Positions 11,457 through 24,151 are shown, counted from the stretch's first letter. The stretch is 64,000 nt of DNA from Patellaria atrata CBS 101060 (GCA_010093705.1 MU006089.1:1661561-1725560); one strand, 5' to 3'. The notes: a model not told the origin generated them from the letters alone. Numbers and translations are program-made.

Positions 11457-14091
11457 ATGGCCGATCCTCGTGCCTGGGTTGCTGCATCTCTCTTTTCAGT
11501 AATTGTCTTCGTTTTTATCATCTTTTTCGTTGCGTCACTTCAAAAGGACAATTTCTCAGATACAGCGCATACCATAAAGGCATATCTGAAGTTTGTCTAC
11601 TCATGTTTCCTCAAACCGCACACAGGAGACGAGAATGGCGGCCAACAAGCAGCGCTGGAAAGCTTCTATAAGGCGCAAGCGACGGTATACGATGCTACAA
11701 GAACCCGTCTTCTCCATGGGCGAGAAGATATGCTGGGCCTTGTAGCTGCGCAAATGAAGTTCAAGGAACAAACTAGAAGAACTGGACGGAAACCTATATG
11801 GATTGATGTGAGTTCTCACCACATATCAACAGAGATGAAATCCAACATATGCTAGATCGGTGGTGGAACTGGATACAACATTGAGCAAATGGCCAAATTC
11901 CTTCCAGTATCTGAATTCTTCCAAACGGTGTATCTCGTAGATCTCTCTCCTTCCCTTTGTGATATTGCACGCTCCAGATTCGCTAGGCTTGGCTGGGAAA
12001 ACGTTAGAGTCCTCTGTGAAGATGCTAGGTCGTTCAACCTCAGTGAGCAGCAAGAGAAAGAGCACGGACAAAACACCGCAGTAAGCAAAGGAGAAAGCCA
12101 CAATAATGTGGAAAGTCAAACTGATGGAGCCGCATTGATTACCATGAGTTATGCGCTCTCCATGATCCCAGATATATACCCCTTGATCGATACACTTTCG
12201 ACTCTACTATCCCCTGAGGGTATAATTGGAGTATGTGACTTCTACGTCCAGAACCAGGTAGATTATCAGAGCCGTAACTATACTGGTGGTGTTGTTGATA
12301 GGCATTGCACATGGATCTCGCGTGTTTTCTGGAGAACATGGTTTGAAGTTGACCGTGTCAATCTCGAACCTGCTAGACGGGACTATCTCGAGTATAGATT
12401 TGGCACCATTCTCAATATCAACGCTCGAAATCACTTTCTTGGTGTTAGGATACCGTACTATATATGGGTAGGATGTTCCAAGGAGAACGGATCGACCACG
12501 GCGAAGTTAGCGGAATTAGATGCAGCCGCAACCGAATCCCCCTTTCTGGAAGCCTTGGACTTGCATGCAAGTTTGTCTCGTCGTGCCAACAGTATACCAT
12601 CAGATGTTCGCTCTAAGGCACTAGAATGCGCAATTGTCAACTTATCTGCGAGCCTCCCACTCCCCTCCGCATGGTACCAAAATCACAACTGGCGTATCTA
12701 CTACGATTACCAGTTGCAAAAGCATAGGCAGTTCAAGGATGAGTATATTTATGCATTTACTTGGGAAGATAGTCGAGTAGATGCTCGACTGCTTAAAGTC
12801 CGGTCTGACGATGTTATTCTCGCACTCACCAGTGCAGGTGACAATATACTATCCTTTGCTTTGGAGAAACCGCGGCGAATACATGCGGTAGACTTGAAGT
12901 ATGACTACACATTTTTCACATCTTTGGTGATTGTCAAAAGCTGACTATTACAGTCCTACACAAAACCATCTCTTAGAGCTCAAGGTTGCGGCATTCACGG
13001 CATTAGGGTATTCGGACGTCTGGAAACTCTTTGGCGAAGGAAAGAATGATGCTTTCCAAGAACTTCTTGTGACTAAACTCAGTCCACACATGTCGAGCTT
13101 AGCATTCCAGTACTGGTTGCAGAACGGCCATACAGCGTTCAAAGATCGAGGACTCTATTACACCGGCGGATCAAGACACGCCATTCAGCTCGTTGGATGG
13201 CTATTCAAGATCTTCGGACTCAGCGGTCAAGTTCAGAAGCTCTGTTCCGCAAGTACGCTCAACGAACAGCGAGAAATCTGGCACCGTAGTCTACGAAACG
13301 TTCTCCTCAGTCGTATTCTCAGCTGGACCATAATCAGCAACGAGAGATGGCTCTGGAAAGCACTCGGAGTGCCACCAAATCAACGCAACCTGATCGAGAA
13401 GGAGTACGTCAAGCAAGAGGAATACGGTGACGCTCAGAGCTCCCGCTCCGGCCACGCCATCTGGGAATATATGGTCAACACTCTAGATCCGGTCGTGAAC
13501 AACACCCTCCTAAGCGAAGATAACCACTACTACCTCCTCTGTCTTCAGGGACACTACTCCCGCCGTTGCCACCCAGACTACCTGACTCCAAAAGCGCACA
13601 TTAAACTCTCGGCGCCAAACGCATTCGACAGCCTCCGCATCCACACGGACGAGATCAATGAGGTGATTGCCCGCATAAGTCCCGCGACGCTGACGATCGC
13701 CGTCGTTATGGACTCGATGGATTGGTTCGATCCGAAGGGCGCGGATGCCCGGAATCAGATCAGAGCGCTGAACCGCGCCTTGAAGATGGGCGGTAGGGTG
13801 CTATTGAGGAGCGCGGGATTGACGCCGTGGTATATTGCCAGGTTTGAGGAGATGGGGTTCGTGGCGAAGAGGGTTGCGGCAAGGATGCCGGGGAGCTGCG
13901 TTGATAGGTCAGTAGTCATCATTCTCCTTTCTCTCCTTTCTCTGGTCGTTTGGGAAGGCAACCGCTAATGTGGTGACAGGGTTAATATGTATGCCTCGAC
14001 GTGGCTTTGCACAAAGATTGCTACTCTCGAGAAGGTTCATGCGAAGGGGTTGAAGAAGGCGCTGGGGTCAATGGAGAAGTTGAAGATCTAG
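11457..14091 (+). CDS. BTA1: Betaine-lipid synthase (BtaB-BtaA fusion)
   Basis: Makes the phosphorus-free membrane lipid diacylglyceryl-trimethylhomoserine from diacylglycerol and S-adenosylmethionine. Exons 11457-11807, 11856-12898, 12954-13907 and 13980-14091 encode 819 residues. A membrane anchor (about residues 10-27) is followed by a methyltransferase domain (BtaB-like); its SAM motif IGGGTGYNIEQMAK is formed exactly across intron 1, and YLVDLSPSLCDIARSR follows. From about residue 390 comes the 3-amino-3-carboxypropyl transferase domain (BtaA-like), with DVILALTSAGDNILSFAL, HAVDLNPTQNHLLELK (formed across intron 2), YYTGGSRH and DSMDWFDP. This is the domain order known for fungal enzymes, reversed relative to the algal one. 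Family knowledge places it at the ER and links it to phosphate sparing. Confidence 0.94.
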
Positions 14092-14745
14092 TCGGCTGCG
14101 TGGGTGTGAATTATACCTTCAGAAAAGCGATTATAGATCGTGGAAGTTGGATGTTTGGTTTGGGGGTAGCCAGTAACCTTGTCCTTATTACTCTCGAATG
14201 TTGGATTCGTTATTTCGTCTTTATTATCAAGGTAACGCTACCGTGGAGCCACCATCCTCTTCAATATCTTAGTACAGTTGATTTAGCATGATGATTCGTC
14301 TAACCTCCTTATGAAATTTATCATTATCGTAAGCACTAGCCCCTGATAAGCAAAAAGATAAGAATAGAAAATAAGAAAATAAGAACTCCAATTATAACAG
14401 ACATATTCAGATATATTCAATTTTCGATACTTTGGCGGTGGTAGCATGGTATTATATTGCCCCTGAAATCTTAACTCGAAGTGATATTGATCGGAAGCTG
14501 AGGTAAGGTCCATATGCAGCTGAACAGATGATAGTAGTTGATTGATGATGATGGTGGATGGATGAAAATTGTGAATGATAACGAAATAGTGTGCAATGAG
14601 ACTTTAACGGGTTGGTGAGACTGAGTCGTTAAATATACATCCCTTAATTCCTTTCCTATATACAGTGAGAGCAAGCCGGTAAAGCTTGCCTATGACAAGA
14701 GAAGACGAAAACGCCGAAAGGAGAGTTCTACGAGCACACCAAAGT

Positions 14746-15594
14746 TCAAACAGACTTTTGTCTTTCCTCCTCGAGCTCTAATTCCGCCTGTCTGTAATAT
14801 TTCGCGGTATCCACACCGTGTTGATTGTGATTGACGAAGTTGAACCACGGCATCACATGGATGAAAGTGGCCGAGTACCGCGAATTCCGCGATGCAACGC
14901 CCTGCATGTATTCCGTGAGACCCGACTTGCCGTATAGCGGCTCCCCGCGCTTGACCTTGTCGACCATCTCGCGCATGTCCATCTCGATCTCGCGTCTGTT
15001 TTCGCTCGCGCCGTAGAATCGGACTATAAAGCCCCAAGTTAGGGTGAACCGTCAGTCGTGTTCTCTGCGAAACGAAAGGCCATAGGCCTAGATTATTTGG
15101 GACAGTCTGGCTCTTTTCTTCTTGGATTTGAGGTGATGAGGAAGACGTACATATCGACCTGCTATACACGTATAAGAACCCACCCACGGCACCAATGGCG
15201 ACGTTAAGTCGCATGACGGGCGGGAAGCCACCCTTGCCGACGTAAGACGGGGAGATACGCTCCATCAAGCCGAAGATGCTGGGACCTAGGGCTGCAACTG
15301 CGGTTCCCTCAACGTAGTCTCTAGGGCGGGCATAGCGAAAGACTCGGTTGATGTGCCTAGAGTTGGGTTAGTTGAGAGGTTGCGGGTCGGTTTGTAGAGC
15401 ACGGTTTAGGGTTAGGAGGGATTGGAATGAAAAGATGGAGACATACGGGTCACTGTCGATAAGCTATATATCCTTTGTTAGTGATCCAGTTTACAACGCA
15501 TTGAGATGTGAAGGGCCACTGGGATACATACTGGATAATCGCCTGGTGTCCTTTTGGCCGGGACAAAGGGACGAGAGGCCGTTTCGGAAGACAT
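14746..15594 (-). CDS. NADH:ubiquinone oxidoreductase 21 kDa subunit (NUXM type)
   Basis: Accessory subunit of mitochondrial respiratory complex I found in fungi. Four exons (15594-15532, 15463-15447, 15356-15151, 15023-14746) encode 187 residues, about 21 kDa. Exon 2 is only 17 nt and supplies LIDSDP before HINRVFRYARPRDYVEG. The central part SYVGKGGFPPVMRLNVAIG plus the following hydrophobic stretch forms one membrane helix. The C-terminal half (IEMDMREMVDKVKRGEPLYG, MPWFNFVNHNQHGVDTAKYY) is highly conserved and ends in an acidic helix. Introns are 68, 90 and 127 nt, the last ending CTATAG. It is divergent from the Aquarius gene. Confidence 0.93.
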
Positions 15595-15862
15595 GGTTGC
15601 GTTTATGTGATTCTAGAGGGGAGAGGGTGGGTTGGAGGTTGAAGTTTAGTTCGTGAGGCCCGGGCTTGGCAGCGGAATGGGGAGCTTTTTGGTGGAGCTT
15701 GGTGAAGGTGCATCATTGGAAATTTCCATTTTGGAGCGCGTTTTTGGAGCTTGAAGACGCGCAATGTCAACACGGATGAACCATTGAATGAACTAACTTC
15801 TAGAACCCCTTAGAGGCATATATCCAGCTCAATCTTTCTTGTCTACCTGGATAAGATTGAAA
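15595..15862. promoter_or_regulatory. Shared divergent promoter, complex I subunit / Aquarius
   Basis: Only 268 bases separate the two opposite start codons, so the two genes must share a promoter region. No individual motif is claimed. Confidence 0.5.
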
Positions 15863-18800
15863 ATGGAGGGAATACAACGCACGCGATCGACCTCGAACAA
15901 TACGGTCCCCATCACAACTTCCCAGGGGGACTTTTCGAACTTACAAGCTCGACCAACTGTCGCAGATCTAACTGGCGAGAATCACTATGCAGAAACGGCG
16001 CGGAAACACTGGTTGAAGTCGACTAAGTTGAGCAAAGCCAAGCTTAATGTGGTCAAGGAAGAGTTATGGGAGCCTTTGGAAAAAGAGGATTTCGCATATG
16101 GATCACTACTCATATTAGAAAATCTACAACTTCTTGAGAGGTAAGGGAGGAAATAAGAGCTTGCTATGCCGCGATACTAATGTATTCAGGTATCTTTGGC
16201 CTGGATATACCGAGGATTCATCAAATTACCATGTCTTACTACTTGCGCTACTAGTAAATGTGAAGACAAGGGAGAATTTACCTTCCTGGGGTATGTATGG
16301 TTCTTGGTATAGTGAATCTTGCTGATGTCTTCTAGAGCATTTCTCCGAAAGGCCTTATGAGTTCTCTCACTTCTTTCGTCGCATACTCTCTATGACTGTA
16401 GACCAGACACTCTCCCCTAAACTCCGAACACACCTATTATCATTCATCATTGGTGCATACCAGTCACTGGATAGCGGTCTAGTGAGGAAAGAATGCGCCC
16501 CTCTGGTGTCGATTGCGATATGGCACAATCTACATAGTGACACGGTGAGGGAAGCGCAATTCGAGAAATATAGCCAGCTAAAGAAGGCATGGAGAGCATC
16601 AAATAAGAGGTATGATAGCGCAGATGATGAAATGAAGACCAGATTACGCTTTGAGCGGTCGTGGTTATACTCATTACTTCTACATTTTCTGAACCTCTTA
16701 TACGACGCCCAGTTGCGAACAAAAGACAAAATATTTTACTGCGAAAGATTTGTGGAATTACTCTCTGATCTGCAAAGTCAACTGCCCACTAGGCGATACG
16801 TCAACACACTGATACAGGACTTGAATCTACTCCCAGCTATCAAGTTGTCACCTTTGTACAGTGGTGAGGATAACGGCTTGCTCCGGGACTTGTATAACCT
16901 GCTTCGCCATTTTACCTATTTCCCGATAGATGATCAGACTGGGCAGCAGTTATCATATATGGAGTATCATCAGGCTCATTGCGCAAAGCTAGCAAGACTA
17001 CAGCGCATTGCTTTTAAAAACTTCGAGTCCAAGCTCAAAATTCTCGCACTCTCTAATTACGCATCACTAGATAACAGATCAGACCTAGAAAGCCATCTTG
17101 ATCCGTTGTCAGTAGATGAGTTAGTACAGTTATGCGGACTGTTAGGAATACGAACAGAATATCCCGCTTCTTCGTTGGTCGTGCGGGACCGTTCATTCTA
17201 CATTGAACTCATCGTATTCGAACACGAAAAGAGACCCACCTTTCAAGAATCTGTGAGATCTCTTACTATTCTTCCTACGGAAAATACGTTGTACGAACAG
17301 ACGTTCCTGCGTAACGAAACCTATAATGGCTCTAGGCCGCTAGCCATTCCGAAATTGAATCTCCAATACTTAACTATGGGCGATTTCCTCTGGCGGTCTT
17401 TCATACTCCATCGATGCGAGTCTTTCTATCAGATAAGAGCTGACATGGAGGAGACAGTGAAGAGACTTCAGCCTAGGATGGGAGGCGGCATCACTAGATT
17501 TGACGGGTTCTCACGTATGGCACTTCCCATAACTAAACCTGCGATACTCGACGTAGCTCTAGCGAGGGTAGGTGAGTCTCATCCTGCCCAAGTACGGATC
17601 GAGGTCATATTGGATGTCAGTCGGCTGAATCATCTCGTAACCCGAGAATGGGAATCGCTTCGCCCCGATGATGTTGTTTTTCTTCTAGCTGTACACCCAG
17701 TTCAACCCGGTATGGCGTTGACGAACGGTCACTCTGAACCCACAATAGGGGAGAAGTTAGGATTAAGGCATTTACGTGCAGCAGAAATCATTCAGGTCCA
17801 AGACGACAGAGGCCGTCCATTGAGAGATACGCAGATGAATACTGAAGAGGGACGATCCAATCGTGGTCGTCAGCGTCGATTACAGCTTAGATTGGACCCC
17901 GCAGCATATCAAGAAGACTTGGACCGTGTTGCTAAGGGTAAACCGGACATTTATCCAAGTATCAATGTTATTGTTCGTCGGAGAGGCAGAGAAAATAACT
18001 TCAAGCCTATCCTGGAGTCTATGAAGCGACTTACGCTATCTGATGTCCCTGCCCCGGCATGGTTGCAAGAAGTCTTCCTCGGCTATGGTGATCCGTCCAG
18101 CGCAATGTACAAGCGTCTTCCCAATAGATTAAAGTCAATTGATTTTAGGGATACATTCTTGGACTGGCAGCATTTGGTACAGAGCTTACCAGGAAAGACT
18201 GTGCAACCCCATGATGATATGGAGTCGAGTGGTCCGCCATATGTCCTAGATTTCCCCTTAGATGATGCTCAGCCTGTTCCAGTACGGTCGTCCAAGAAAA
18301 GGCGGCGAGATCAGGTAGAAATTGAGCAACCTGCCCATGAGTCCTTCACGGTCTCTACCTACAAGCCTCCGAATGTGGGACCGTATCCCGCTGATAAACC
18401 GAAGCTGAATACTGTCCGTTTCACTCCGGCCCAAACAGAAGCGATTACATCGGGTACGCAACCTGGTCTGACGGTAATAGTTGGACCGCCGGGCACGGGC
18501 AAAACGGACGTCGCCACTCAGATTATAAATAACATCTATCACAACTTCCCTTCTCAGAGAACGCTGCTTATTGCGCATAGCAATCAGGCTTTGAACCAAT
18601 TATTTCAGAAGATTGTCGCGCTTGATATTGACGAGCGCCATCTCCTTCGATTGGGACATGGTGAAGAAGAACTCGAGCTCGATGCCAGCTATAGCAAATA
18701 TGGAAGAGTTGAATCTTTCCTAGAGAGAGGTGCATATTACCTAGCAGAAGTGAATAGGCTTGCAGCAAATTTCGGAGCGCCTGGTGCTCATGGTAATTCA

Positions 18801-20365
18801 TGTGAGACTGCGGATTATTTCAATCTAGTCTACGTGAAACCAGCGTGGACGAAGTATTGGGATAGAGTACAAAACGAGGATCTCACTAATGACGAAATTA
18901 TTCTAGAGTTCCCCTTCCACTCATACTTTTCTAATGCTCCGCAGCCGATATTTCCGGAAGGCTCATCGAGAGAAACAGTCATTGATATAATAACTGGCTG
19001 TTACCGGCATATTGAAAAGATATTTACGGAGTTAGAGGATATCAGACCTTTCGAGATATTAAGAAACACTCGGGATAAAGCAAATTATCTCCTGATCAAA
19101 GAAGCTAGGATAATAGCAATGACGTCTACCCACGCTGCTATGCGAAGACAAGAAATTGCAAATCTAGGATTCCATTACGACAACGTTATCATGGAGGAAG
19201 CAGCCCAGGTCACTGAAATAGAAAACTTCATACCTCTAGCTTTACAGAAACCCAAGGACGGAGAATTGCAATTGCAGCGGATAGTATTGTGCGGTGATCA
19301 CTTACAAAACTCGCCGGTCATTCAGAACTTAGCTTTTCGACAGTATGCAAATCTCGAGCAGAGCTTATTCCTACGCCTTATAAGACTAGGTGTACCAGCC
19401 ATCATGCTCGATCAGCAAGGCCGCGCCCGACCAAGTCTGGCGGATCTGTACAGATGGCGATATACCCGTCTTGGAGATCTCTCTATCGTAGAGTCGGCAC
19501 CGGAATTCCAAACTGCGAATGCGGGGCTCAGACACGAGTATCAGTTTGTCAACGTCGAGGACTACAAAGGAAAGGGCGAGATGGAGCCAACGCAACATTT
19601 CATTCAAAACTTGGGTGAAGCAGAATACGTCGTCGCACTATACATGTACATGCGTCTGCTGGGGTATCCAGCGTCGAAGATCTCGATCCTGACGACATAC
19701 GCTGGTCAGCGTGCCCTTATCAAGGATGTGCTGAACCATCGGTGTGCGAAGAATAGACTGTTTGGCCTACCAAGGATAGTCACGACGGTAGATAAGTATC
19801 AGGGCGAGCAGAACGATTGTAAGCATCTTCCCCTAATAACCCTGGAGCACTAGCGTCATGAAGTTACTTATTACCGTTGACTAACAAGATAATGACAGAT
19901 GTTCTCGTATCCCTCGTCCGCACTAAACGCGTTGGTTACCTCCGCGATATTCGCCGCCTAACTGTCGCGCTTTCGCGCGCCCGTCTCGGGTTATATGTTT
20001 TCGGCCGCCGCGAAGTCTTCGAGGCCTCATTCGAGCTCAAGAAGACATTTGATCGGCTCCTTGCACACGGTGATAAGTTATCGCTTGTCACGGATGAGAT
20101 GTTCCCGACCACAAGGTCGGTGGGGGAGGAGAAGCTGGCTACGGATATGGCGGGTGTGGAGCATTTAGGCCAGTATGTGTATGAGATGACACAAGCGAAG
20201 GTTAAGGCTTTGAGGGAAGGTGGTGGTGTCTTGCCGGCGTTAGAAGCGACGGTGGAGGTGGCCATGGAGGATGTGGATGATGGAGAAGGGGTGTTGCAGG
20301 ATGTTGAGGAAGTTAGTGAAGATGAAGAAAATGAGGAGGAAGGGGGAAAAGGAGTAACCGTGTAA
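15863..20365 (+). CDS. Aquarius/Cwf11-type spliceosomal RNA helicase
   Basis: Helicase of the intron-binding complex that contacts the intron upstream of the branch point in the spliceosome. Exons 15863-16140, 16190-16290, 16336-19818 and 19899-20365 give 1442 residues, close to human AQR. The N-terminal ~800 residues form the Aquarius armadillo/beta-barrel part (TADLTGENHYAETARKHW-like start, then YLWPGY, EHFSERPYEFSHFFRR). The SF1 helicase core begins with FTPAQTEAITSGTQPGLT and Walker A GPPGTGKT (about residues 843-850). It continues with NVIMEEAAQ as motif II (about 1078), GDHLQNSPV (III), DQQGRARP, TVDKYQGEQND (V, about 1282) and LTVALSRAR (VI). The intron before exon 4 interrupts motif V. 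The C-terminus is a Glu/Asp/Val-rich acidic tail. ATG 15863 is the first in frame after a TTG at 15839. Confidence 0.95.
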
Positions 20366-21243
20366 AATATGAGATCAAAGGAGTGGAGGAATTGTAAATA
20401 TAGCATCATCTAGATTCCAACTGACGGAATGATATAAGATTTTACATCGTTCATTTGCGCTGTCACCGCAATTACAATTTCAAGAAACCTTTAAGTAAAG
20501 AGAATTTGAACATAGAAAAGCAAAAAGAAGAACATGAAGAGAGAAAGAAATTGAGAATTACATATTGCGTGATGTTCTAGGATGAGCAGGTTGGGCCTGA
20601 AAAGGCTCGTACTTAGTGATCATCTGACTACCAAACAGACGTCCCAGTGGACAAAGTACAAGAACGAAGCTCATTTCCGAGCACATCATAGGTAAAGGCG
20701 CGTTAAGGAACTTCGCTGGAGACGTGACTAAGTGGTTTCCAATACTACACGTGATACCCCCTTTCCAGTCCCCTTTGCATTACTTCGTAATCGCCAAGAG
20801 TAGATTCTAACATCCAACTAACCCCGTGGCAGAGCGGGCAGGCAGTCTGACTATGCTCCTCCTCCCTTTCCCGAACGTCGTCGGTTCGAATCTCTCCGGG
20901 CGGGTTTATCGGTAAATCTTAGGTCAATGGAGTAGCGGCAGCAAAAATTCCGTTAGGGGGGTTTAAGGAGCCTTAGGGCTCATTGTCTTGCAATTGTTAT
21001 TTTAATCTTCTTTTTATTTCTTTTACTTGTACGCAAGAGACCGTTGTAATAGGCTGCGATATATATTTTATGGTTGGTAGGGCTTGAATAGGGGTATCCT
21101 GACGTCTTTTTCTTTTTTTATTGCTCAGATCAGAGTAGATAGGATAGAGGTTATCGAAGGAAAAGAAAACCAGTATACGTAGACAAACCATTGCGTCCAT
21201 TTATATTCTATGCCAATGATTGCTATAGCGATTTCAGGCACCT
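20366..21243. other. Convergent 3' region, Aquarius / thioesterase
   Basis: AT-rich space between two converging genes. Apart from the tRNA-like element at 20822-20905 I see no gene. Minus-strand ORF 20997-21200 lacks recognisable content. Confidence 0.45.
20822..20905 (+). other. tRNA-like element with pol III A and B boxes
   Basis: TGGCAGAGCGGG (20827-20838) matches the tRNA A box and GGTTCGAATCT (20883-20893) matches the B box, 45-55 bases apart as in a tRNA with a long variable arm. The D-arm and GTCTGACT stretch resemble a serine tRNA. However, the anticodon stem does not close, the T-stem has mismatches, and the acceptor ends pair only partly. I read it as a decayed or tRNA-derived copy rather than a functional tRNA; an intron-containing tRNA is the alternative. 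Confidence 0.3.
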
Positions 21244-22314
21244 CTAGGATTTCTTAAATGATTTGACCGTATCGGGTGATAGCTCCTCCACTATGTTGTT
21301 TTCATCCTTCCATGCTTGTGCAACGTACCTAGTACAGAATATAAGATAGACGAACATACAGAACAGAGCGAATCTGACACGAAGATAATGGGAGTTCTTA
21401 CTTAGTATGACTCCCCCGAGCGAACATGTCATTTTTTCCATTGAAGAATTGTATCGAGGTGAAAGCAAGGGTTTTGCCGACTGGATGTTTTCATAGAGTA
21501 AGTATAGGGAATTCTCCAATCAGGGCTTTAGACAAGGTTACATTTATCGCAGCTCACTTCCTACCCAGTTATCAGAAAAAGTTCTCCACTGCATGATTAA
21601 AACTAGTAGTTAAGAGTGAAGCTTTTCTTACCGCTCGAATTAAATCCCCAATCTTACCGCCAGAACTAAGGTATGTCACTATTTTGTATGTTAGGAAATA
21701 GTCAAACATACAAAATCAGGAGCGAGCATCGGATCTCTCTACCGTTAAGATCAGTTGAGACACCGGTTGAGTATAACCCTCGTGATGCTACTGCTAGTGA
21801 TCCACCCAAATCCACTTGAATGAGTTATAGTCAGTACGTTTCATATATGCAGTAGTGAATCAGAGAGAGTTCTCACCCATGCTTGCTATTGTTCCCCCAT
21901 GGAGGATCTGGAGTCGATTCTATCGTACAATCCTGGTGAGTAGATTCGGAGGCAAGAGAAAAGGAAAACTGGGCCCTACTGTATGATTCTTCTCAAGTTG
22001 AAGCTCGAATTCGACCTTGCCCGGGACCGCAGAGGTTACTTTGAGCTAGGATAGTGTTAATGTTTGATATCTGAGGTCAGGATGATGAAGAAACCAACAG
22101 AATCGAGAAGACTAATAGCAACACAATGTTTCTTGTTATTGGTTCAGTTCGATAGACTGCCATTTCGAATTTCATTACCGTGGTTCTAGTCCTGAAGTTG
22201 CTCTGAACGATTCCCATACCTAATGATGTAGTTAGCTCAAGCAATTGTAACTTTATAATCTGTATGCAACTAGCTTACGGATCGTACGAACTTCAGAGCC
22301 CTTTTATTACTCAT
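21244..22314 (-). CDS. Hotdog-fold acyl-CoA thioesterase (PaaI/THEM2 type)
   Basis: Ten exons in about 1.07 kb: 22314-22279, 22219-22179, 22111-22099, 22045-21980, 21919-21877, 21814-21743, 21678-21632, 21560-21542, 21480-21402, 21328-21244. Their sum is 501 nt, or 166 residues. Exon 3 is a 13-nt microexon and exon 8 is 19 nt. The assembled protein runs through TSAVPGKVEFELQLEKNHTN, LHGGTIASMVDLGGSLAVAS, STGVSTDLNVTYLSSGGKIG, SCDKFGKTLAFTS and ARGSHTKYVAQAWKD. This is the classic single hotdog domain with the HGG turn that starts the central helix and the Asp/Ser region used in catalysis. Likely activity is hydrolysis of acyl-CoA; the substrate cannot be told. Every join keeps frame. The weakest are the donors of microexon 3 (GTTGGT) and exon 1-2. 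It is divergent from tfb2. Confidence 0.86.
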
Positions 22315-22551
22315 AGTGTCCTTTCTATGATAAATTGAAAGAATTTCTGGGAATCGTGGCACTCTTCCAGGTTTCCCATCTGATATCGCGTTTGATGGAG
22401 TCACTTTTGGTCCGCAGCGGTCACCGTATAAAATTTAGTTACACGAAGCAACGAGTGAAGCAAATATCTTGAAAAACGATCTTGCGTTCAAGGTTTCCAG
22501 CGACTATGATACTAAGGTAACGGATTCATCCAAGACCCAACATCAGCTAAG
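22315..22551. promoter_or_regulatory. Shared divergent promoter, thioesterase / tfb2
   Basis: A 237-base space between opposed start codons. No further motif is claimed. Confidence 0.5.
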
Positions 22552-24151
22552 ATGTCGGTGTCAACTTCACAAGCTCTGGAGTATCTCCAGGGCCTGCCTG
22601 GAATGACACAGGCGAAACTATACACCCAACCTTCGGCAGCTCTCGCGATATTTAGGCGCATGCTGCCTCATTTGGGTACTTCTCTCTTATGGGCAAATGA
22701 GTCCGGACACCAGAATGATATTACTCTTGTTGTCAATTCTATGGCTAATGTAAATTTGCATGTATAGCGAAAACAATCGTCATGGCTATGCTCTATATGC
22801 CAAAACCGTTTCCCGCGACCGACTTAGATCTGTGGCTACGACCAGACGCGAGACGGTATGCAACTATGCACGTAGTAAAGAGAGTATTATTGACATCTGT
22901 GTCATAGTGAGAGAGATCTGGCCATGTCAGTTCTGGAAAGTCTACATATCATCACCACCGCACAGGAGAAGCAAGGACCCAAAGCATATAGTTTGTCCAA
23001 AGACTTTGCAAAATCTTTGAAGAATGCGTTGACCGGTGGTGGTAATCACAGCTCCTTCGGAGTACCCATAAATGATCACGATAGGCAAGAGGTATCAATA
23101 GCTTTTCTCGATGATTATGCCAGGACGCAGTGGGAGACGATCCTATACTATATGGTTGGCAGCGCTGGTACTGCTATTGCCGGGAATCACAGTATCAGTT
23201 CGGGGACAAAGACATTGCTTTCAATTGGAGGCTTTGTGGAAATGAAGCTCAACCGTACGGTAATCACTCAGACCGGGTTTACATTCCTGTTGCAGGAGGT
23301 AAACGCTCAGGTCTGGAGTTTACTCATTGTCTACCTTGAAAATGCACCTACTGTGAGTCCGACTCTGCTTCCTTTGCGTCTTAAAACCATTAACAGAACT
23401 CAAGTTGAACATGGACGAGGTCGATGTCCTCTCTTTCCTCTTTATGCTCGGAAGTCTTGAGCTCGGTCAAGCTTATAGTACTGCTAACCTCACAGCAACC
23501 CAACAACACATGCTCGACGACCTTAACGATTTCGGCATCATATACCGGAAAAATGTACAATCGAGCCGATTTTACCCCACCCGCCTCGCCACCACTCTCA
23601 CCTCTGATGCTGGTGCTCTCATGAGTGAGAGCTCCAGTTTCCAAAACGCCCTACGTTCCGGAAGTGAGAGCAAAGGCTACATCATCATCGAAACCAATTA
23701 CCGGCTCTACGCTTACACCACTTCTTTACTCCAGATTGCTGTGCTCAACCTCTTCACCCGCCTTTCGACTCGCTTCCCCAATCTCGTGTCCGGCAAACTA
23801 ACCAAAGAGTCCATCCAGCGCGCAATCTCGTACGGCATCACGAGCGACCAGATCATCAGCTACCTAACTACACATGCGCACCCGCAGATGCAGAAGACCG
23901 TGCCCATCCTGCCACCTACCGTGGTAGATCAAATCCGGCTGTGGCAGATTGAGGGCGATCGCATGAGGGCGACCCCCGGGTTTTTGATGCAGGGATTCGA
24001 CTTGAATGCGTATACCGATGTTTCGAATTATGCGGAGGCGTTGGGTGTGCTGGTTTGGAAGAGCGATGCGAAGAGGAGCTTTTTTGTTAGTAAGATTGAT
24101 CAGATATCAGCTTATATTAAGGGATCGCAGAAGGGGAAAAAAGGGGAGTAG
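22552..24151 (+). CDS. tfb2: TFIIH subunit Tfb2 (p52)
   Basis: Core TFIIH subunit that binds and stimulates the XPB/Ssl2 translocase in transcription initiation and nucleotide excision repair. Exons 22552-22675, 22768-22855, 22908-23352 and 23405-24151 encode 467 residues, normal for the family. Exon 1 starts ALEYLQGLPGMTQAKLYTQP; the joins give MLPHL-AKTIVMAMLYMPKPFPA and LWLRPDARRERDLAMSVLESL. Exon 4 carries MDEVDVLSFLFMLGSLELGQ, FYPTRLATTL, GYIIIETNYRLYAYTTSLLQ and ITSDQIISYLTTHAHPQM. The C-terminal Tfb2 segment RIRLW-like (VVDQIRLWQIEGDRMRATPG) precedes a Lys-rich tail. Intron 3 uses a CTCAAG acceptor at 23403-23404; the AG eight bases earlier would bring a stop into frame. Confidence 0.95.
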
